Below are positions 7,190 to 16,361 of a stretch of 64,000 nucleotides of DNA, one piece after another. The DNA is taken from contig JAURMI010000022.1 in NCBI GenBank assembly GCA_030830785.1, positions 62,001 to 126,000 of the forward strand, read 5' to 3'. The stretch's first letter is position 1, and the number at the start of each line of letters is the position of its first letter. The notes under the pieces are model-generated. The model worked only from the letters and a program-made list of their open reading frames with translations. It did no database searches and had not been told where the DNA came from. A program made the position numbers and the translations under genes. The stretch is from Crocinitomicaceae bacterium (GTDB taxonomy: Bacteria; Bacteroidota; Bacteroidia; Flavobacteriales_D; Crocinitomicaceae).

Positions 7190-9457
7190 ATGAATTTTAA
7201 TTCAGACAAGTTCTTCATTATTTTCTTATTTCTTTTGTTTGATTCACAACTATATTCACAAAACTTTTATAATCGCGATACCATCCAAAATATTGAGATT
7301 TTTTTCTCATTTTCTAATTGGGATGCCCAACTTGATGCCAATGCGGCTTCTGAAACGTATATTATTGCCGATTCAGTGAGGGTAAATTCAATCACTTTTG
7401 ATTCATGTGGGGTGCGCTATAAAGGCAATAGTTCATATAATCCCAATAATCAAAAAAACCCTTTGCATATTGAATTGAATACGATTAAATCAAATCAGGA
7501 TTATCACGGTATAACAGATATCAAACTTTCAAACTGTTATAAGGATCCTTCAATGGTAAGAGAAATTTTATCTTATCAGATTTTAGAACAATATATGGAT
7601 TGCCCATCATCTAATTTTGCTAGAATTTATATCAATGGGGTATATAGGGGTATTTATACAAATAATGAATCCATTAAGAGTAGTTTTAATGAAACTCATT
7701 ATTTTGCAAATGACACTTATTTTAAATGTAATCCAGTAGGTGGCGCTGGCCCGGGAGGCGGCACAAGCCCCGATCTTAAATATTTAGGCACAGATAGTAG
7801 TGCCTATCAAAACGGATATGAACTCAAGAAAGATATTGGATGGAACCGTTTGGTTGAGCTTTGCACGGTTTTAAATAATGATTTTTCTAATATTGAAAAT
7901 ATTTTAGATATCGATAGGGCAATCTGGATGCTTGCATTCAATAATGTTTTGGTGAATCTCGATTCCTATAATGGCGCATTTAGGCAAAATTATTATTTAA
8001 GTTGGGATAACAACGCCCGTTTTGTGCCAACTGTTTGGGATTTGAATATGAGTTTTGGAGGCTTTCCTGGGGGTACTGGTACAGGTTCTATTACACCTTC
8101 AAATTTAGATCCTTATTCAAATGCAACTTCTTCAAACCATCCTTTAATCAAACAAATATTGGCAAATCCCATGTATAAACGAATGTACATGGCCCATGTT
8201 CGGACAATGGTTCAAGAAATTTTTGCAAGTGGCCAATATGAAATTTGGGCAGAATCATTAATGTCACTGGCAGATTCTTCAATACAGGTTGATAATTATA
8301 AATTTTACACCTATCCACAATTCTTAAATAGCCTAACCACAGCGGTAAATGGTGGAGGGCCAGGTGGAGGAGGTAGTATTCCCGGTATAAAGGCCTTAAT
8401 GGATGCGCGGGCACAGTTTTTTAGTACCAATACAGCTTATCAACAACAGGCGCCCACCATTTCGGCTCACGGTGCTTTGAGCACTCCGCTTCAGTATGGC
8501 TCAACCGTTACACTTAATGCTACAACGAGCAATGAATCAACTGTCTATTTAGGATATAGAACAGATACGCATATTAAATTCAATCGTATAGAGATGTATG
8601 ATGATGGCGCCCACAACGACGGTTTGGCAAATGATCATGTCTATGGTGTCGAGGTACCAGTAAATGGCTTAAGCTTTGAATATTATATTTATGCCGAAAA
8701 TACGAATGCGGGCCTTTTTTCTCCTCAACGTGCCGAACATGAATTTCATACTTTGGCTGTCCAATTCTCTGCACCTGACGTAGGTTCAGTTTTAATTAAC
8801 GAAGTCTTGGCTTCAAATGATTCACTTTTATTCGATGAAAATGGAGAAGACGACGATTGGATAGAGTTAATTAATACAACCAATACGCCTATTGACTTGA
8901 CAGGTTTTTATCTTTCCGATGATCCTCTAGATTTAATGGCTTGGCCCATACCGTCTGGAACCATTATACCGGCAAATGGTTATATTTTAGTTTGGGCTGA
9001 TAAAGATATTTTACAACCTGGGTTGCATGCCAACTTCAAATTAAATAGTTCTGGAGACTATGTTTTTCTCTCACATGGTTTAAATATTCACGACCAAGTA
9101 GCCTTTGGTCCTCAACTGACTAATATATCCTTTGCTAGGTGTCCAGATGCGGGTATAGATTTTGCCACAATAATTCCAACTCCTCTAGCCAACAACAATT
9201 GTAATATAGGTATTGATGAATGGTCAAATGCGCAAATATTAGTTTACCCTAATCCGTTTAATGAGGTTTTAAATTTAGAAACCAATCAAAAAGATGTACA
9301 AGTCAGTGTACAAAATTTGAGGGGTCAAAATATTCTAAATATGAAGTTGAATAAAGGCCAAAATCAAATTAATACCCAAACATGGTCAAGAGGTGTATAC
9401 TTTATTAGCATTGATCAGGGTGGATTTAATCAATTAAATAAATACATCAAGTATTAA
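7190..9457 (+). CDS. T9SS-exported CotH-kinase/lamin-tail protein
   Basis: Secreted protein of 755 residues. A signal peptide (about 1-23) is followed by a CotH-type domain (YKGNSSYN near 80, INGVYRGIYTNNESIK near 150, VPTVWDLNMSFGG near 280), which in spore-coat CotH is an atypical secreted protein kinase. Glycine-rich stretches interrupt it near residues 183-190, 285 and 385. A lamin-tail domain occupies about 531-640 (VLINEVLASNDS, DWIELINTTNTPIDLTGFYLSDD), and a T9SS type A sorting domain closes the protein from ~682 (VYPNPFNEVLNLE ... GVYFISI). The sorting domain implies export across the outer membrane by T9SS. Whether the kinase fold is active here is unknown. Confidence 0.88.
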   Translation: MNFNSDKFFIIFLFLLFDSQLYSQNFYNRDTIQNIEIFFSFSNWDAQLDANAASETYIIADSVRVNSITFDSCGVRYKGNSSYNPNNQKNPLHIELNTIKSNQDYHGITDIKLSNCYKDPSMVREILSYQILEQYMDCPSSNFARIYINGVYRGIYTNNESIKSSFNETHYFANDTYFKCNPVGGAGPGGGTSPDLKYLGTDSSAYQNGYELKKDIGWNRLVELCTVLNNDFSNIENILDIDRAIWMLAFNNVLVNLDSYNGAFRQNYYLSWDNNARFVPTVWDLNMSFGGFPGGTGTGSITPSNLDPYSNATSSNHPLIKQILANPMYKRMYMAHVRTMVQEIFASGQYEIWAESLMSLADSSIQVDNYKFYTYPQFLNSLTTAVNGGGPGGGGSIPGIKALMDARAQFFSTNTAYQQQAPTISAHGALSTPLQYGSTVTLNATTSNESTVYLGYRTDTHIKFNRIEMYDDGAHNDGLANDHVYGVEVPVNGLSFEYYIYAENTNAGLFSPQRAEHEFHTLAVQFSAPDVGSVLINEVLASNDSLLFDENGEDDDWIELINTTNTPIDLTGFYLSDDPLDLMAWPIPSGTIIPANGYILVWADKDILQPGLHANFKLNSSGDYVFLSHGLNIHDQVAFGPQLTNISFARCPDAGIDFATIIPTPLANNNCNIGIDEWSNAQILVYPNPFNEVLNLETNQKDVQVSVQNLRGQNILNMKLNKGQNQINTQTWSRGVYFISIDQGGFNQLNKYIKY

Positions 9458-9474
9458 TTTCATAAGAGATTCAA

Positions 9475-9502
9475 TAAAAAAGGCCTCGTAAGAGGCCTTT
9501 TT
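9475..9502. terminator. Bidirectional terminator between convergent genes
   Basis: Stem AGGCCTC (9481-9487) / GAGGCCT (9492-9498) with a GTAA loop, flanked by an A run on the left and T run on the right. It lies between the CotH-type gene and the convergent 128-residue gene and can serve both. Confidence 0.9.
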
Positions 9503-9511
9503 AGTATGATG

Positions 9512-9898
9512 TTAATGTTTCTCTAAATGTTCTCGACCACCTTCTGGACGGTGCTCTTTAAAGTTTTCTCTCATTTTTTCAAATTGAGCAGCAGTTAAGA
9601 CATTTTTAAGCATTTCAATTTGTGCCTCTCTGTTAGATTTAATGATACTGCGTTTTTCCTCTTCAGAAAAATTACTCGTACGAATACCTTCATTTTTTTG
9701 AGCAATACCAAGATTGATGGTATAAACTTGTTCTTTTTGGGTATCGCTTAATTGTAATTCGCTAGCCATTTTTTCTGTTTGGAAAGCTGCGCGTTCCTCT
9801 GGAGATTTTGGCTCTGTTTTGTTCGGATTAGGTTGCTGGGCAAATAAACTTGCTCCAATAAATAAATTGAATGCTACAAAAAGAAGATTTTTCATCAT
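9512..9898 (-). CDS. Small periplasmic protein with LTxxQ/Spy-like helices
   Basis: Exported 128-residue protein. Residues 1-20 form a Sec signal peptide ending LFAQ. The mature part is charged and helical, with the pattern ERAAFQTEKMASELQLSDTQ and later LKNVLTAAQFEKM, which recalls the paired LTxxQ motifs of CpxP/Spy periplasmic proteins and the small DUF4890-type proteins of Bacteroidota. A chaperone or stress role is only suggested by that resemblance. Two adjacent ATGs (9898 and 9895) could both start it. The intergenic region to the divergent acyltransferase is 101 bp. Confidence 0.75.
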   Translation of the reverse strand: MMKNLLFVAFNLFIGASLFAQQPNPNKTEPKSPEERAAFQTEKMASELQLSDTQKEQVYTINLGIAQKNEGIRTSNFSEEEKRSIIKSNREAQIEMLKNVLTAAQFEKMRENFKEHRPEGGREHLEKH

Positions 9899-9962
9899 TA
9901 TATCAATTAATTAAAATAGTTTAAGCGTTAAACGAAAATACGTAAAAAAGTTACACGATTTA

Positions 9963-9992
9963 TTGTTGGCAATGTAGCTTTATTTAACTTCG
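9963..9992 (+). promoter_or_regulatory. Probable promoter of the acyltransferase gene
   Basis: TTG at 9963-9965, 19 bases, then TAACTTCG at 9985-9992, one mismatch to TAnnTTTG. The box ends 7 bases before the ATG at 10000, which would give an almost leaderless transcript. Confidence 0.5.
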
Positions 9993-9999
9993 TGTTACC

Positions 10000-10860
10000 A
10001 TGCGTATTGTTGCTGAACTTCCAGAATTAAGACGTCAATATGAGCAAATAGTTGCTTCTAAACCAAATCACAGCTTTTTTAGTTTAATATGGGTTCAGGA
10101 TATTTTACATCCATATTGGAAGTATGTGTTAGATGAGCAAGGAACATTATTAATCAGGATTCCAGTTGCAAAGAAATTTGGGGTAAAGGCTTATTTGCAA
10201 CCATTATTTATAAGATCAATTCCTATGCTCTTTGACGAGCAAAGTTTCCAAACAGAAAAGCTTGTGGCATTTTTAAAGAAACAAAAATTACTGCATATAA
10301 ATTTGAATGGTTATTTAAATAAGGACTTAAAAATAAAATACGGAAAATTCCAAACACTCTCAAATATAGAAGGGCCGCATACTTTTCGCAAAGGGTATAC
10401 TGAAAATATAAAAAGGAGCTTGAAAAAAGCAAATCAATTATTTGCAAAAGAAATTGACTACACAGATTTTCACACTTTTTTTACCAAACAAAAAGGAGAA
10501 AATATAGGTAGTTTAAATGCTGCTGCGTGGTCACGCTTAGAAATTCTAGCGGATTCTGCAAAATCAAAGAATGCACTTTATTGTTGTGGAGCATTTTTGG
10601 AAGGTCAACTCTTGGCCGTTGCGCTCTTCTTTAATTGGAACAAAACGCTTTATTTTATGAAGGGAACCCTTAACGATGAAGGTAAAAAGGTTGGTGCCTT
10701 GATTTTTTTAATTGATGGCGTTCTTGAAAAGTTTGAAGATACTTGTAATACCATTGATTTCATAGGTTCAAATCAAGAGAGTATAGCTGCCTTTTACCGC
10801 AAATTTGGAGCGAAAGATAGGTTTTACAGCATTATAAAGGGTAGGATACGAGTTGTCTGA
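10000..10860 (+). CDS. FemAB/GNAT-like acyltransferase of unknown substrate
   Basis: Cytosolic 286-residue protein with no signal peptide. The C-terminal half has the features of the GNAT-fold FemAB/BioF2-like group: RKGYTENIKRSLKKANQ near 130, ALYCCGAFLEGQLLAVALFFNWNKTLYFMKGTLNDEGKKVGALIFLIDGVLE near 190-245, and DFIGSNQESIAAFYRKFGAK near 255. Such proteins attach an acyl or aminoacyl group, for example to cell-wall or polysaccharide precursors. No neighbour indicates the substrate. It ends 14 bp from the convergent GH92 gene with no terminator visible between them. Confidence 0.75.
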   Translation: MRIVAELPELRRQYEQIVASKPNHSFFSLIWVQDILHPYWKYVLDEQGTLLIRIPVAKKFGVKAYLQPLFIRSIPMLFDEQSFQTEKLVAFLKKQKLLHINLNGYLNKDLKIKYGKFQTLSNIEGPHTFRKGYTENIKRSLKKANQLFAKEIDYTDFHTFFTKQKGENIGSLNAAAWSRLEILADSAKSKNALYCCGAFLEGQLLAVALFFNWNKTLYFMKGTLNDEGKKVGALIFLIDGVLEKFEDTCNTIDFIGSNQESIAAFYRKFGAKDRFYSIIKGRIRVV

Positions 10861-10874
10861 GAGCTTCATTTAAA

Positions 10875-13800
10875 TTACTCGTAGTAAAGCTCATCAATAA
10901 ATAACCAGGTCGGATTACCCGCCCCTAGATGCCAAGAAGGCAGCAAGCCTGGATTTTTAATTGTGTATCTTAAAGACTTGTAATTCATGAATTTATTGCT
11001 ATTTAATTGAAGTATTACTTCTTTTCTTGTAGAATTTTTATCCATCGGACTCGCCAGAGGTAAATCCTTTTCTAAGAGCGGGGTAAAGTTGATTCCATCG
11101 ACACTTCCCTCAACAAGTATTTTACTTGGACTAAAAATCCAAGATTTTTGGTCATCAATAAATGATACCCCGACTTTTAGTATTGGTCTCGATGACGCAA
11201 ACTCTATAAGCGCAACCACATCTTGATTATAAAATCCCTGATAATCACCAGTTCTAAACTCATTGCCTCCAAGTAATCCGTCGATAAGTGCATTTTTACC
11301 TGAGGCAGCATATTGATTGGAGTAATTACTTTTTAATTCGAGTTTTACATGAGGATCTATTTTCATGAATTCTGAACTTACTACTGTGCTCCATGTTTTA
11401 CTTTGGCTATCCTGATTATAAAAATAAGCTGCTTTAATTGCTATTGAACACTTTGAATTGATGTAAAATGGATGCTTATATTCTTTCCATTTGCCACCGT
11501 TGAGTTGATAATAATAGTCGACTTTTTGTATCGCGGGTAATTCAATACTACCAATTTCAATTTGCAATGAGTCATTAAATACTCGTTCTTCAGTTATTAT
11601 GTAGGGTACGGGTGCAATGAGTTGTTGGTTTTCTAAATTAAATACAGCTGTCGGTGTGGAAATAATGGGTTTTGGTCCCATTTCAATGGTTAGAATTCCT
11701 CCTTGCATCAATGTTTCATGATCAATTTGAAGTTTTGTCAAGCGTTGGTTATTCCACCATGCATATTGTATATATTTATTGTCATTGGATTGATTATTAC
11801 AGTTGATTTGGATCTTTTTTAAGTTTTCTAATTGAATTTCTGCATGGCTTATTAGTGGTCTACCTATTTGATAAACTAGATTACCCGGAGCAACCGGATA
11901 AATCCCTAATGCACTAAGTACATACCAAGCACTCATTTGTCCACAGTCTTCGTTGCCAGCAAGGCCATCGGGATCATTATGATACATTTCATTTAAAATA
12001 CGGTCTACATAAAATTGCGTTTTGTGAGGTGCATTCGTGAAATTATATAAGTAGGCCATGTGATGTGATGGTTCATTACCATGTGCATATTGTCCAATTA
12101 GTCCAGTAATATCGGCCTGCTCGCGACCGCTGAGCCTCATGTCGGTTGTAAAAAGTTTGTCTAGCCATCTTTCCAATGAGTCTGGGCCACCAATTAAATG
12201 AGTTAGCACGTCCATTCGATGTGGGGCATACAAGGAATATTGCCATGAATTGGCCTCAGTATAGTTAAAATTTACTTCCGATGGATCAAAAGGCCCATAC
12301 CATTGTGCTCCTCTTCTAGCACGCATAAATTTTGTTTTTGGGTCGTATAGGTTAACAAAGTTGTAACTGCGTTTCTCAAATTCTTGCGCAACTTTTTTAT
12401 TTCCCAATGCATTTGCCATCATCGAAATACAAAAATCATCATAGGCATATTCCAAAGTTCTCGAAACAGATTCAGGTTCATCGGATGAACTAATCAGCCC
12501 ATTTTTAATATAGGCTAGTTTACCAAACTCATCTGCATTGGCTGTGCTCACCATTGCTTTGAGCGCTTTTTGTGCATCGAAATCTCGAATGCCTTTTATG
12601 TACGCATCTGCAATCACACTTACACTATGATAGCCAATCATGCATTCTGTTTCGCAGGCAGAAAGTTCCCAAACTGGTAAGTCGCCACCTTGCTCATATT
12701 GTCTTAAAAATGTACGAATGTAAGCCGAAGTACGATTTTGATCAATTAAAGTGAATAGGGGGTGGTTTGCGCGGTAAGTGTCCCACAATGAAAAAACAGT
12801 ATATTGACGGTCTTTGAGATTTTCCAATTGGTGTATTTTGCCATCTCTTCCTCTGTATCGACCATCAATGTCACTAATTAGGTTAGGTGCAACCATTGTA
12901 TGATACAAAGCACTATAAAAAGTAATTTGGGTCTTGCTATCGGCTTGGATATTTATTTTTGCCAGTTCCTTATTCCAAAGTTGCATGTTATAATTATAGA
13001 CCTGATTCAATGAAAAATGCGGAATTTCCGTTTCTAAATTTAATTTGGCGCCATCTACGTCTACATGTGACATTCCGACTTTGATGGTTAATTCTTTGGT
13101 TTGGCTCGGGAATTCTAAAAGCAATTTGAGCATTCCATTTTCATCTGTAACTTCATGACTAATAAAAGGAATAGAGGTGCAGAGATGAAAGTAAAAATGT
13201 TGTCTATTTGCCCAACCTTGAGAAATTCGAAATCCACTAACATTTTGATTGTCATTGATTTGAAAATTTCCATCAAGGATTTTATCACGATAATTTAAAT
13301 CGAGTAGTAGGTACTTTTTTTCATCTTCTTCTAAAAATGTGTATTGATGAATGCCAGAGCGTTCGGTACTCGATAAATTGACCCGAATTTGTTCATCTTT
13401 CAGAAATACTTCATAAAATCCAAGTCTGGCTACCTCTTGTTGATGTTCAAAAGTTGAACCATAGCCATTTGGATCTTCAAACTTCCCTTTCCATTTTGCT
13501 TCACCACTTTGCGGTACAATTAAAAGATCTCCATAGTCTGGTACTCCTGTACCACTTAAATGGGTGTGGCTAAATCCAAAAATTATTGAGTCTGAGTAAT
13601 GGTATCCACCACAGCCATCCCATCCTTCATAGCGCGTATCGGGGCTAAGTTGCATCATACCAAAAGGTGCACAAACCCCCGGAAAAGTGTGTCCATGTCC
13701 GCCTGTTCCAATTAATGGATCGACAAGCATTGCAGGCAGCATCTTTTTAGATACTTCTTGGCTGTTTTTTGAGTTTTCAAATTTTATTTGGGCTTTATCG

Positions 13801-13886
13801 CTAGCATCTTGAATTATAGATATTTGGGCAAAACATTGAAAAGCCAAGATAGTTATCAGAATTAGGGAATATATTTTTTTTATCAT
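10875..13886 (-). CDS. GH92 family alpha-mannosidase
   Basis: Calcium-dependent exo-alpha-mannosidase family that trims alpha-mannosides of glycoproteins or yeast-type mannans. The 1003-residue protein has a signal peptide (1-20), the N-terminal beta-sandwich block DPLIGTGGHGHTFPGVCAPFGMMQLSPDT-like region near 57-85, FSLWDTYRANHPL near 365, and the late conserved NEDCGQMSAWYVLSALG region near 640. Beyond ~residue 860 a beta-rich segment (GLLGGNEFRTGDYQGFY ... VEGSVDGINF) looks like an F5/8-type carbohydrate-binding domain. Its ATG overlaps the stop of the upstream GT2 gene (ATGA), so both are one transcript. No SusC/SusD pair lies nearby. Confidence 0.93.
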   Translation of the reverse strand: MIKKIYSLILITILAFQCFAQISIIQDASDKAQIKFENSKNSQEVSKKMLPAMLVDPLIGTGGHGHTFPGVCAPFGMMQLSPDTRYEGWDGCGGYHYSDSIIFGFSHTHLSGTGVPDYGDLLIVPQSGEAKWKGKFEDPNGYGSTFEHQQEVARLGFYEVFLKDEQIRVNLSSTERSGIHQYTFLEEDEKKYLLLDLNYRDKILDGNFQINDNQNVSGFRISQGWANRQHFYFHLCTSIPFISHEVTDENGMLKLLLEFPSQTKELTIKVGMSHVDVDGAKLNLETEIPHFSLNQVYNYNMQLWNKELAKINIQADSKTQITFYSALYHTMVAPNLISDIDGRYRGRDGKIHQLENLKDRQYTVFSLWDTYRANHPLFTLIDQNRTSAYIRTFLRQYEQGGDLPVWELSACETECMIGYHSVSVIADAYIKGIRDFDAQKALKAMVSTANADEFGKLAYIKNGLISSSDEPESVSRTLEYAYDDFCISMMANALGNKKVAQEFEKRSYNFVNLYDPKTKFMRARRGAQWYGPFDPSEVNFNYTEANSWQYSLYAPHRMDVLTHLIGGPDSLERWLDKLFTTDMRLSGREQADITGLIGQYAHGNEPSHHMAYLYNFTNAPHKTQFYVDRILNEMYHNDPDGLAGNEDCGQMSAWYVLSALGIYPVAPGNLVYQIGRPLISHAEIQLENLKKIQINCNNQSNDNKYIQYAWWNNQRLTKLQIDHETLMQGGILTIEMGPKPIISTPTAVFNLENQQLIAPVPYIITEERVFNDSLQIEIGSIELPAIQKVDYYYQLNGGKWKEYKHPFYINSKCSIAIKAAYFYNQDSQSKTWSTVVSSEFMKIDPHVKLELKSNYSNQYAASGKNALIDGLLGGNEFRTGDYQGFYNQDVVALIEFASSRPILKVGVSFIDDQKSWIFSPSKILVEGSVDGINFTPLLEKDLPLASPMDKNSTRKEVILQLNSNKFMNYKSLRYTIKNPGLLPSWHLGAGNPTWLFIDELYYE

Positions 13887-14899
13887 GAGAATTTTCTTTT
13901 GTTAAGTGCGCTGAATTGTTTTATGCCTTTAATGTAGTAATCCCAAATAATTAAACTTGAATACCTATATGGTTTTACATTGGTTTTAGTGCGCATTTTA
14001 TAAAACTTTTTGAAATGGGAATACAAGGACATATGCGCTAAAAAAATTTGCCATGTTAATTTAGGTTTACCCTTAATTAAAAACACTAAGGCCGCAAGAC
14101 CATCCAATAACATTCTTACAAACAGCAAAGGCAGCAAATAGCGCCCATGATTTTTAACAATCATCCAAAGACTGTTTCTAAAATTTAAATAGACTTTTTT
14201 AGGATTGTCATATTGCAAGGTGCCACCACCTAAATGATAAACTCTAGATACACCTATACAATATAGTTTTTTTCCTTGTTTAGCCAGGCGCAGACACAAA
14301 TCAATTTCTTCCATATGGGCAAAAAAAGTGTTGTCAAAACCACCTGCTTGCTCAAAACAATTAGCGCGTATTAGCATAGCAGCTCCAGAAACCCATGACA
14401 CTTCTTGAGGGCTGTCATATTGAAGTGCATCAATTTCTATATCATCAAAAATTCTACCTCGGCAAAAAGGATAATAAAATAAATCCAAATACCCTCCAGC
14501 CGCTCCAGCATGTTCAAATTTGTCTTGATTCTTGTCGGAGAGCACTTTAGGTTGTACTGCTGCAACATCTTCATGAAGCCCTAAAAAATCTAAAAGTGGT
14601 GTATCCCAATTGGGTGTAAGTCTTACGTCACTATTGAGAATAAAATATAATTCGTATTTTCCTTGAATTTGGGCTAATGCCCGGTTGTATCCTTCCGAAA
14701 AGCCAAAATTGCGTTCTAACGCTATGACTTCTATTTGAGCGAAATTATCTTTGATATACGATACTGATGTGTCTGAACTGGCATTGTCTACAATAATAAT
14801 TTTCCAATTCGGACTACAATCGACTACACTTCCAAGATAGGTTTGAAGATGTTGTAAACCATTATAATTAAGGATAACTATGGCCTTGGTGCAATGCAT
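13883..14899 (-). CDS. Glycosyltransferase family 2
   Basis: Cytosolic, membrane-associated inverting glycosyltransferase. The GT-A fold is seen in IVILNYNGLQHLQTYL (residues 7-22), IIIVDNASSDTS (34-45), NFGFSEGYNRAL (63-75) and the metal-binding region FILNSDVRLTPNW near 88. SWVSGAAMLIRANCFEQAGGFDNTFFAHMEEIDLCLRL near 165-205 is the GT2 acceptor-side block seen in rhamnosyltransferase-like enzymes. A hydrophobic stretch near 255-275 may anchor it. It shares four bases with the downstream GH92 gene. The donor sugar cannot be read from sequence. Confidence 0.9.
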   Translation of the reverse strand: MHCTKAIVILNYNGLQHLQTYLGSVVDCSPNWKIIIVDNASSDTSVSYIKDNFAQIEVIALERNFGFSEGYNRALAQIQGKYELYFILNSDVRLTPNWDTPLLDFLGLHEDVAAVQPKVLSDKNQDKFEHAGAAGGYLDLFYYPFCRGRIFDDIEIDALQYDSPQEVSWVSGAAMLIRANCFEQAGGFDNTFFAHMEEIDLCLRLAKQGKKLYCIGVSRVYHLGGGTLQYDNPKKVYLNFRNSLWMIVKNHGRYLLPLLFVRMLLDGLAALVFLIKGKPKLTWQIFLAHMSLYSHFKKFYKMRTKTNVKPYRYSSLIIWDYYIKGIKQFSALNKRKFS

Positions 14900-14905
14900 T
14901 ATGAT

Positions 14906-16336
14906 TTAATATTGACGGTAAAAATCATTAGAATTGCCTCCAAAATGTTTAGTATTTAGCATATTAGGGTCATCTACAGTGCCGTTAATGGTGTTTCGCC
15001 GGACCAAAATCTGCTGCCAAGCCGGGTTGCGCAATTCACCTATCATATCTGAATGCAGTAAGCGATGATTATTTGTTACAAGATCTGGATTGTAAAAAAC
15101 GAACCTCTTATTGCTGTAAATACCAATTTTATTATAGGTCCATATTTCATATGGATATTCGCTTGGCGAGGATTCTTTAACAACAATTGAATTGGGTTGT
15201 CCGTATTTCAGGTAAACGCGGCCACGGTCTGTTTCAAAACCTTCCATATAATTATTGGAATAGTTTTTTTCTACAGAACGCACTTGTTGTTGGTAGCGCA
15301 ACCATTCTTCATACGCTTTGCTACCAGATGTCTCAAACCAAAAAGCTTGCAGATGTTTTCTCATCTGTTCGCTGTCATTAGCTTTTAAAACCTCTATTAT
15401 TGTTCGGATTTCTCCAGGTTTTGCAATTGGCAGTAAACTTTCGAGATAATAGGCAATGCTATCAGAAGCAATTGACTCTTGAAATGCAGGATCTAAAAGC
15501 ATTGAGGACATATCAAAGGCAATTTCATCGTCATTGAATCGCTCAATGTCGAATACTTGAGTGCAAACCTCGGATGTTAAAAGATCCTTTGCACTTAATT
15601 GCAATTGATAGGTACCCGTTTGTAAAATACTGATGTCAACTTGTTGCAATAAGGCAATTACTGTTTCTGATTGAAGCGTATCGGCTAAAGATAATGCTGG
15701 GTATATTTGACCATTTGTAGAATTAATTATTTTTCTTTCAAAATAAATAGGCCCCTTGGACCCGTATAGTTCCACATAGTAGGGTAGGTTGTTATCTCCT
15801 TGGAAAAAATAATTTTTTAAAAGTGGAATAAGGTAATAATTGGACTTGGTAAATCGGTTATTTTCTTCACTCGTAAAAGCCAAATCAATGGCTTCTATAG
15901 AGGAAAAACTTAAATGTTCGCCCATCTTTAAGATTTCTACGGCTAAGTTGCCTGAAATTAAACTATTGGTTTTGTTGGCGTCTTCTAGCTGAACTGCTAG
16001 GGAGTAATTCCCATAACTCAATGGAATTCGAATAACTTCAATAAAATTGTTTTGCGTTGAATCTGTTGAAATAGGCGAGTCTAATGCGTAGAAATCATTA
16101 AAAACCGTTTCGTTTAAAGAATCTATAACTGCAATATCTACAATAACAGTAGCTTTTTGACCACCTGGACACTGTACAAATTGTGTAGTGTAGCCTGCAA
16201 ATTCGATATAGATTTCTAGATAGGGGCCAATCTCGGGAGAATAAAATTGTTTGGTATCTAAGTAGGCTTTTATTTTTGTTTGGGCCTGGGCGCTAAAAAC
16301 GAGTAGAAAAAATAAGAAGAGAACAGGCTTTTTCAT
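14906..16336 (-). CDS. GWxTD domain-containing secreted protein
   Basis: Exported 476-residue protein of unknown function. I chose the ATG at 16336 because it gives a clean signal peptide (MKKPVLFLFFLLVFSAQAQ) and removes an overlap with the helicase gene; an upstream start at 16417 would put 27 charged residues in front of it. The C-terminal third carries the GWxTD-type domain: EEWLRYQQQVRSVEKNY, GFETDRGRVYLKYGQPNSI and YEIWTYNKIG ... FVFYNPD. This domain is common in Bacteroidota envelope proteins but has no established activity. It lies upstream of the GT2-GH92 pair on the same strand with a 6-bp gap, so the three may be one operon. Confidence 0.85.
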   Translation of the reverse strand: MKKPVLFLFFLLVFSAQAQTKIKAYLDTKQFYSPEIGPYLEIYIEFAGYTTQFVQCPGGQKATVIVDIAVIDSLNETVFNDFYALDSPISTDSTQNNFIEVIRIPLSYGNYSLAVQLEDANKTNSLISGNLAVEILKMGEHLSFSSIEAIDLAFTSEENNRFTKSNYYLIPLLKNYFFQGDNNLPYYVELYGSKGPIYFERKIINSTNGQIYPALSLADTLQSETVIALLQQVDISILQTGTYQLQLSAKDLLTSEVCTQVFDIERFNDDEIAFDMSSMLLDPAFQESIASDSIAYYLESLLPIAKPGEIRTIIEVLKANDSEQMRKHLQAFWFETSGSKAYEEWLRYQQQVRSVEKNYSNNYMEGFETDRGRVYLKYGQPNSIVVKESSPSEYPYEIWTYNKIGIYSNKRFVFYNPDLVTNNHRLLHSDMIGELRNPAWQQILVRRNTINGTVDDPNMLNTKHFGGNSNDFYRQY

Positions 16337-16361
16337 TGTTCTCAAATTTACAAAAAAGTGA

